DNA of 64,000 nt from Geodermatophilus sp. TF02-6 (GTDB taxonomy: Bacteria > Actinomycetota > Actinomycetes > Mycobacteriales > Geodermatophilaceae): positions 62,001-126,000 of the forward strand of contig NZ_QOHF01000008.1 in NCBI RefSeq assembly GCF_003319115.1, given 5' to 3'. Position 1 is the stretch's first letter; each line of letters starts with the position of its first letter. The notes under the pieces were generated by a model that saw only the letters and a list, made by a program, of their open reading frames with translations, was not told the DNA's origin and made no database searches. Below, piece by piece: positions 59,698 to 64,000 of this stretch. The translations under genes were made by a program, and so were the position numbers.

Positions 59698-59972
59698 TGA
59701 CAACGCAGTCCCTCGCCGCTGTCAAGGCGCACTTCAGCCAGGTCATCGACGAGGTCGCCGGCACGCACGAGCGCGTCGTCGTCACCAAGAACGGCAGTCC
59801 CGTGGCCGTCATCCTCGCCGTCGAGGACTACGAGTCGCTCATGGAGACCCTCGAGATCCTCTCCGACCCTACCGCCGTCGCCGAGATCCGCGACGCCCGA
59901 GCACGCATGGACGACGGCGAGGCGTTCGGCGAGGACGACGTCCGCGCCGCCCTCGCCGCCCGCCGCGCGTGA
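59697..59972 (+). CDS. RelB/Phd-type antitoxin, pair 2
   Basis: The protein has 91 residues from the ATG at 59697: SLAAVKAHFSQVIDEVAGTH, VVVTKNGSPVAVILAVEDYE and the toxin-binding helix METLEILSDPTAVAEI. The C-terminus is acidic, then Ala/Arg-rich. The upstream in-frame ATGs (59661, 59688, 59691) lie in or before the operator and are not preferred. It overlaps the toxin start as GTGA. Confidence 0.87.
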   Translation: MTTQSLAAVKAHFSQVIDEVAGTHERVVVTKNGSPVAVILAVEDYESLMETLEILSDPTAVAEIRDARARMDDGEAFGEDDVRAALAARRA

Positions 59973-60247
59973 CATCACCTCAGCCCTACACGGTCGTCCT
60001 CTCCACGGCAGCCAAGCGCGCGATCGAACGAGACCTGCCCGAAGCGGTCGCAGCGGCCGTCGTCGACTTCTGCTTCGGACCACTCGCCCGCGACCCCCAC
60101 CGCGTGGGCAAGCCGCTGCGCCTCGAACTCGAGGGCCTCTGGTCAGCCAGACGCGGCCAGTACCGGGTCATCTACTCCATCCACGATGACCAGGTCCTCG
60201 TCCGCGTCGTCCGCATCTCCCACCGCGCCGACGTCTACCGAACCTGA
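59969..60247 (+). CDS. RelE/ParE-type toxin, pair 2
   Basis: The 92-residue RelE-fold toxin resembles pair 1 along its whole length: VVLSTAAKRAIERDLPEAVA, RVGKPLRLELEGLWSARRGQ, YRVIYSIHDDQVLVRVVRIS and HRADVYRT. The GTG at 59969 overlaps the antitoxin stop. Divergence between the two pairs should be enough to keep partners specific, but cross-talk is possible. Confidence 0.87.
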   Translation: MTSPQPYTVVLSTAAKRAIERDLPEAVAAAVVDFCFGPLARDPHRVGKPLRLELEGLWSARRGQYRVIYSIHDDQVLVRVVRISHRADVYRT

Positions 60248-60455
60248 CTTTGGAGACAGGCGACCCGAGAGAAGCAACCCCTTGTTCCCAGCGTGGCTTG
60301 GGCCGTCCTTGCGGGTGCTGAACCGGTGTAAATGTGCAGGTGAGTTGCCAAGTAGCGGTCCAGCCATGACTGATCGCCGCTGACCCCAACTGCCTTGCGA
60401 ACTGCCGTAAGGCGTCCACGCACTCGGGCGGGTCCCTGTCACCCGGTCGATCGGC
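60248..60455. other. Intergenic region, no gene recognised
   Basis: About 200 bases of comparatively low G+C follow the second toxin. No tRNA, hairpin or coding similarity was found. Short minus-strand frames here have no family resemblance. Confidence 0.4.
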
Positions 60456-60520
60456 TCAGTAGTGGTATCGCGCCTGCAGGATGACGAGTTGTTCGCCCTC
60501 GACCGTGTACACGAGGGTTG
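60456..60520 (-). pseudogene. C-terminal scrap of a Txe/YoeB-type toxin
   Basis: On the minus strand the last 20 codons read LVYTVEGEQLVILQARYHY followed by TGA, a good match to the end of Txe/YoeB mRNA-interferase toxins (xRLVYxVxxxxLxIxxxRxHY). Upstream sequence has no further similarity and no antitoxin gene is seen. Confidence 0.5.
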
Positions 60521-60641
60521 GGCTCAGGCCGTCCGCGGTGGTGGTGGACGCGTTGACGACGCCGCCGTCGAATACGGCGTTGCGGGTTACCGCTGGATGT
60601 TCAGCCCTCACCAGTCGGGTGACACGTCCTTCAGTCGGACG

Positions 60642-61321
60642 TCAGGGTGCAGCGGGCTTCAAGACGTAGCCGGCGCCGCGGAGGGTGTGGATCATGGGCG
60701 CACGATCCTTGTCGATCTTGCGGCGCAGGTAGGAGATGTAGAGCTCCACGATGTTGCCCTGGCCGCCGAAGTCGTGCTGCCACATGCGGTCGAGGATCTG
60801 CGCCTTGGACAGCACCCGGCGCGGGTTGCGCATGAGGTAGCGCAGCAGCTCGAACTCGGTCGCGGTCAGCCGGATCTCCGTGCCACCGCAGGTCACCTCG
60901 TGGCTGTTCTCGTCCAGCGTCAGGTCCCGACGATCAGCGGGCCGTCGTCGGCCATGGTCTGCCCGGTGCGGCGCAGCTAGGCACACAGCCGCGCGACGAG
61001 CTCCTCGATCCCGAACGGCTTGGTCACGTAGTCGTCGCCGCCGGCTGTGAGCCCGGTGATCCGGTCGGACACCGCGTCCCGGGCGGTGAGGAACACGACC
61101 GGCAGCAGCTGGGAGTCCGCGCGGAGCCGCCGCAGCACCTCGAAGCCGTCCACGTCGGGCAGCATCACGTCGAGGATGACCGCGTCGGGCCGGAAGTCGC
61201 GGGCCACGCGGACGGCCTCGGCGCCGTCGGCGGCCGTGCGCACGTCCCAGCCTTCGTAGCGCAGGGCCATCGACAACAGGTCGGTGATAGAGAACTCGTC
61301 GGCCACGACGAGCACCCGCAC
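60642..61321 (-). pseudogene. Doubly disrupted OmpR-family response regulator
   Basis: From GTG 61321 a receiver domain (VRVLVVADEFSITDLL, phospho-Asp in VILDVMLPDVDG, Lys in YVTKPFG) runs to VARLCA and a TAG stop near 60977. Then LRRTGQTMADDG continues in the same frame, and a lost G in GTCGGGACCTGA shifts into DLTLDENSHEV. The complete winged-helix domain follows (LTATEFELLRYLMRNPRRVL ... HTLRGAGYVLKP). The acidic pocket also reads VADE instead of VDDE. No kinase gene is adjacent. Confidence 0.82.
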
Positions 61322-61549
61322 AGCACTACCGTAGTCGCACCAGACGAGCTCCACCACGTAGACGTGCCTACACGTCCCCCGGTTTGCCCTGGTGCCGGCC
61401 GTACGGGTTGCAAGACCCCCGGCATGCCGCCCGTCGGCGCCGACGGACGACGTGCTGGGGCCACTCCGTCCTGACGTAGGGTAGTCCGGCGCGGCCACGC
61501 GACGCGGTCACCCGAACCCGGCAGGTCGCCCACCGCGGTCGATGGGACC

Positions 61550-62566
61550 TCAGCGGCGCCGTGCCGCCGGCGTGAGCGTGTGGTCGCCGTAGCTGTTGTC
61601 GTCCGGGTTGACGGTCACCCCGGGGGCGACGAGCTTGTCAATGCGGTCGAGCACCTCAGTCGACAGGGTGATGCCCGCGGCGGGGAGGTAGGACTCCAGC
61701 TGCTCCATCGTCCGCGGCCCGACGATCGCCGAGGTGACGCCGGGGTGGTTGAGGACGAACGCGATCGCCATCTCGATGAGGCTGATGCCGGTCTGCTCGG
61801 CGAGCTGGGCGAGGTCTTCGACGATGTCGAGCTTGCGCTGGTTGGCGGCGCTGCTCATGTCGAACCGGGCGCTGGGCCGGGCGGCCGAGGTGGGGGTTCC
61901 GGCGGCGTCCTTGCGCCACCGGCCGGACAGCCAGCCGCCGGCCAGCGGGCTGTAGGTGAGGGTGCCCATGCCGTGCCGCTGGGTGGTGGGCAGCACGTCC
62001 TCTTCGATGCCGCGCACGAGGATCGAGTACGGCGGCTGCTCGGTGACGAACCGCTCCAGGTGCCGCTCGCGGGAGGCCCACTGCGCCTCGACGATCTGCG
62101 AGCCGGAGTACGACGACGAGCCGATGTAGCGGACCTTGCCGGCCCGGACCAGGTCGGTCAGCGCGCCGAGGGTCTCCTCCACGTCGGTGCTCGGGCTGGG
62201 CCGGTGCACTTGGTACAGATCGATGTAGTCGGTGCCCAGCCGCCGCAGGGAGTTCTCGACCTCGCGGATGATCCAGCGGCGTGAGCCGCCGCGGGAGTTG
62301 GGGTCCTCGCCCATCGGCATGAAGAACTTGGTGGCCAGGACGACGTCGTCGCGCCGGCCCTGCAGGGCCTCGCCGACGATCTCCTCGGAGACGCCGGCGG
62401 AGTACACGTCGGCGGTGTCGACGAAGTTGATGCCGGCGTCCAGCGCCCGGTGGATGATGCGGATGGAGTCGGCGCGGTCGTCGTTGCCCCAGGGGCCGAA
62501 CATCATCGCCCCCAAACACAGCGGGCTGACCTGCACGCCGGTGCGGCCGAGCGGGCGGAACTGCAT
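61550..62566 (-). CDS. Aldo/keto reductase (YajO/Tas-like)
   Basis: The 338-residue TIM-barrel reductase has catalytic Asp/Tyr in INFVDTADVYSAGVSEE, Lys in VVLATKFF and His in LYQVHRPSPSTD, completing the tetrad, unlike the reductase at 19388. The cofactor-binding end is SAIVGPRTMEQLESY. It reduces aldehydes or ketones with NADPH. It follows the zinc dehydrogenase on the same strand, but a strong hairpin lies between. Confidence 0.9.
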   Translation of the reverse strand: MQFRPLGRTGVQVSPLCLGAMMFGPWGNDDRADSIRIIHRALDAGINFVDTADVYSAGVSEEIVGEALQGRRDDVVLATKFFMPMGEDPNSRGGSRRWIIREVENSLRRLGTDYIDLYQVHRPSPSTDVEETLGALTDLVRAGKVRYIGSSSYSGSQIVEAQWASRERHLERFVTEQPPYSILVRGIEEDVLPTTQRHGMGTLTYSPLAGGWLSGRWRKDAAGTPTSAARPSARFDMSSAANQRKLDIVEDLAQLAEQTGISLIEMAIAFVLNHPGVTSAIVGPRTMEQLESYLPAAGITLSTEVLDRIDKLVAPGVTVNPDDNSYGDHTLTPAARRR

Positions 62567-62672
62567 GCGTGGCTCCTTCTTCTAATGAGAACCGGCGGCG
62601 GCCATCGCCACCCGGTGGTCGATGCCGATCGGGACGGGGTCGGGTGCCCGGCGAGTGGGCGAGCGGCCCCGG

Positions 62673-62716
62673 TCGACGGCTGCCCGCCGGAAGTTGTCCC
62701 GGCGGGCAGCCGTCGA
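62673..62716 (-). terminator. 18-bp perfect hairpin after the zinc alcohol dehydrogenase
   Basis: TCGACGGCTGCCCGCCGG (62673-62690) and CCGGCGGGCAGCCGTCGA (62699-62716) are exact complements with an 8-base loop. It begins 4 bases after the dehydrogenase stop at 62721 and should end that transcript before the aldo/keto reductase gene. Confidence 0.85.
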
Positions 62717-62720
62717 GAGG

Positions 62721-63740
62721 TCAGGGACGGACCACGACCTTGAGCGCCTCGCGGGAGTCCATCGCCTTGTAGCCGGCGGGGACGTCGTCCAGGCCGACGG
62801 TGCGGTCGAACACCCGGCCGGGCTCGATGCGCCCCTCGAGCACGTCGGGCAGCAACCCCTCGACGTAGGACCGCTGCGCGCCGGGGCCGCCGGTGAGGGT
62901 GATGTTGCGGCCGAACAGGTCGAAGCCGGCCGGCGCGTCGGAGTACTGCGGCACGCCGACGCGGCTGATCACGCCGCCGGCGCGTACGACGCCGAGGGCC
63001 TGCTCGTAGGCGGGCAGATGCCCGACGCACTCCAGGACGGCGGAGCTGCCGTGGCCGCCGGTGAGCTCGCGGACGGCGGTGATGCCCTCCTCGCCGCGGG
63101 CGGCGACGACGTCGGTGGCGCCGAACTCCCGGCCGAGGTCGGTGCGTGCCTGGTGGCGGCCCATGAGCACGATCTGCTCGGCGCCCAGCCGCTTGGCGGC
63201 CAGCACGGCGAGCAGGCCGACGGCGCCGTCGCCGATGACGGTCACCGACGAGCCGGGGCCGACCTGGCCGCGCACGGCGGCGTGGTGGCCGGTGATCAGC
63301 ACGTCGGACAGCGTGAGCAGCGAGGGCAGCAGCGCGGAGTCTTCGCCGACGGGGGCCTTGATCAGCGTGCCGTCGGCGAGCGGCACGCGGACGGCCTCGG
63401 CCTGCGCGGTGGAGAAGAAGCCGCCGTGCTTGCAGGAGGTGGTCAGGCCCTCGCGGCAGAAGACGCAGGTGTTGTCGAAGTAGGCGAAGGGCGCGATGAC
63501 GAAGTCGCCGCGGCGGATGGTGGCCACCTCGGAGCCGACCTCCTCGACCACGCCGATGAACTCATGCCCCATCTGCTGGCCCCGCTCGCCGGCCGGCATG
63601 GAGTGGTAGGGGTGCAGGTCGCTGCCGCAGACGCAGGTGCGGACGACCCGGACCAGGGCGTCGGTGGGCTGTTCGACGACCGGGTCGGGTAGCTGCTCCA
63701 CTCGCACGTCGCCGGCGCCGTACATGACTGTTGCTCGCAC
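62721..63740 (-). CDS. Zinc-dependent medium-chain alcohol dehydrogenase
   Basis: The 339-residue MDR has catalytic zinc ligands Cys (TCVCGSDLHPYH) and His-Glu (MGHEFIG). The structural zinc lobe is reduced to NTCVFCREGLTTSC, with three Cys visible, and the nucleotide loop is VIGDGAVGLLAVL. The start is GTG 63740 (VRATVMYGAGDVRVE), the common MRAxVxxGxGD opening; the longer frame has no support. It likely oxidises or reduces alcohols/aldehydes with NAD(P). Confidence 0.88.
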   Translation of the reverse strand: MRATVMYGAGDVRVEQLPDPVVEQPTDALVRVVRTCVCGSDLHPYHSMPAGERGQQMGHEFIGVVEEVGSEVATIRRGDFVIAPFAYFDNTCVFCREGLTTSCKHGGFFSTAQAEAVRVPLADGTLIKAPVGEDSALLPSLLTLSDVLITGHHAAVRGQVGPGSSVTVIGDGAVGLLAVLAAKRLGAEQIVLMGRHQARTDLGREFGATDVVAARGEEGITAVRELTGGHGSSAVLECVGHLPAYEQALGVVRAGGVISRVGVPQYSDAPAGFDLFGRNITLTGGPGAQRSYVEGLLPDVLEGRIEPGRVFDRTVGLDDVPAGYKAMDSREALKVVVRP

Positions 63741-63844
63741 GAGGTCGTGCCTTTCTGTTCGGGGTCTGGTTCCAGGCAACCCCGGGCCGCGGTGGCGTGG
63801 GAGTGCCTGTCGTTCGGGGTACTGGCAGTGCCCCCCGGGGCCGG

Positions 63845-64000
63845 TCAGTGGGCGAGGCGTGCCAGGTCGTCCTGCACCGCGGGCGGTTCCTCGGCGACCG
63901 GCGGCAGGGTGGCGGGGTCGCCGGCCGCGTCCAGCGCGCCGGCGGGGTCGGGTGTCAGGGCGCCGAACAGGCCGGACCAGTCCGACGGTGCCGGGCCGGC
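63845..64000 (-). CDS. C-terminal end of an unidentified protein (partial)
   Basis: An open minus-strand frame enters from the right edge and stops with TGA at 63845-63847. The visible 51 residues are Ala/Pro/Asp rich (SDWSGLFGALTPDPAGALD ... AVQDDLARLAH) and look like a flexible tail. No family can be named. Confidence 0.4.
   Translation of the reverse strand, partial: AGPAPSDWSGLFGALTPDPAGALDAAGDPATLPPVAEEPPAVQDDLARLAH

Overview
This window is about 75% G+C. It has GTG/TTG starts, 4-bp GTGA/ATGA gene overlaps and actinobacterial gene neighbourhoods: the clpS-DUF2017-mec-cysO-cysM sulfur locus seen around Rv1331-Rv1336 of Mycobacterium tuberculosis, a DUF3618/holin-family envelope trio, and a DUF5313 gene. 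Together with a retinal-based rhodopsin beside its carotene cleavage enzyme, this suggests an aerobic, sunlight-exposed actinobacterium, most likely of the Geodermatophilaceae (Geodermatophilus/Blastococcus/Modestobacter type). That placement is inference from gene content, because no rRNA is present.

Layout. 1-13.9 kb is largely chromosomal core: LtrA-like membrane protein, stand-alone LigD-type polymerase, metallo-beta-lactamase phosphodiesterase, the CysM/CysO/Mec cysteine pathway, ClpS, nicotinate phosphoribosyltransferase with a decayed nicotinamidase beside it, SerB, cytochrome oxidase subunit I, an RlmA-like methyltransferase and a small phosphoesterase. 13.9-31 kb holds transporters and small-molecule enzymes: DHA2 exporter, CtaG, CDF metal exporter, two oxidoreductases, a phosphoribosyltransferase-hydrolase fusion behind a DosR-like box, an AlkZ-like glycosylase, a glutathionylspermidine-synthase-like protein with a lipoprotein partner, a FocA-type channel and a zinc metalloprotease. 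31.6-37.6 kb holds the envelope trio, a PAS histidine kinase, a wrecked TasA/SipW locus, a REC-Hpt protein and an OmpR regulator. 38.2-40.2 kb is the rhodopsin/Blh pair, followed by an OhrR-like sensor and a DUF5313 gene that share an operator-like sequence.

42.6-55.9 kb is the main accessory region. A LysR gene diverges from an eleven-gene, tightly coupled catabolic operon: extradiol-type VOC dioxygenase, Rieske ring-hydroxylating dioxygenase alpha and beta, ferredoxin, ferredoxin reductase, cis-dihydrodiol dehydrogenase, alpha/beta hydrolase, HyuA, HyuB, BKACE and thioesterase. The first part reads as classical ring dihydroxylation, rearomatisation, meta-cleavage and C-C hydrolysis. The second part (HyuA/HyuB, BKACE, thioesterase) is unusual after a dioxygenase and suggests either carboxylation of a ketone to a beta-keto acid that BKACE then splits, or opening of a cyclic amide. 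This is the best candidate for an undescribed pathway in the window.

56-61.4 kb is a graveyard and toxin-antitoxin zone: a truncated AfsR-like ATPase, a Phd/PIN pair with a frameshifted toxin, the 3' part of a tyrosine recombinase facing the 3' end of a tRNA-Ala (an att-site remnant), two tandem RelB/RelE pairs with matching palindromic operators, a leftover toxin C-terminus and a doubly broken response regulator. The window ends with an aldo/keto reductase, a zinc alcohol dehydrogenase with a strong hairpin terminator, and the C-terminus of another gene.

Three families of dispersed intergenic repeats recur in the window: two long palindromes, and a G-rich block with the core GGACGGGGTCCTTCT. 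They sit almost only between genes.
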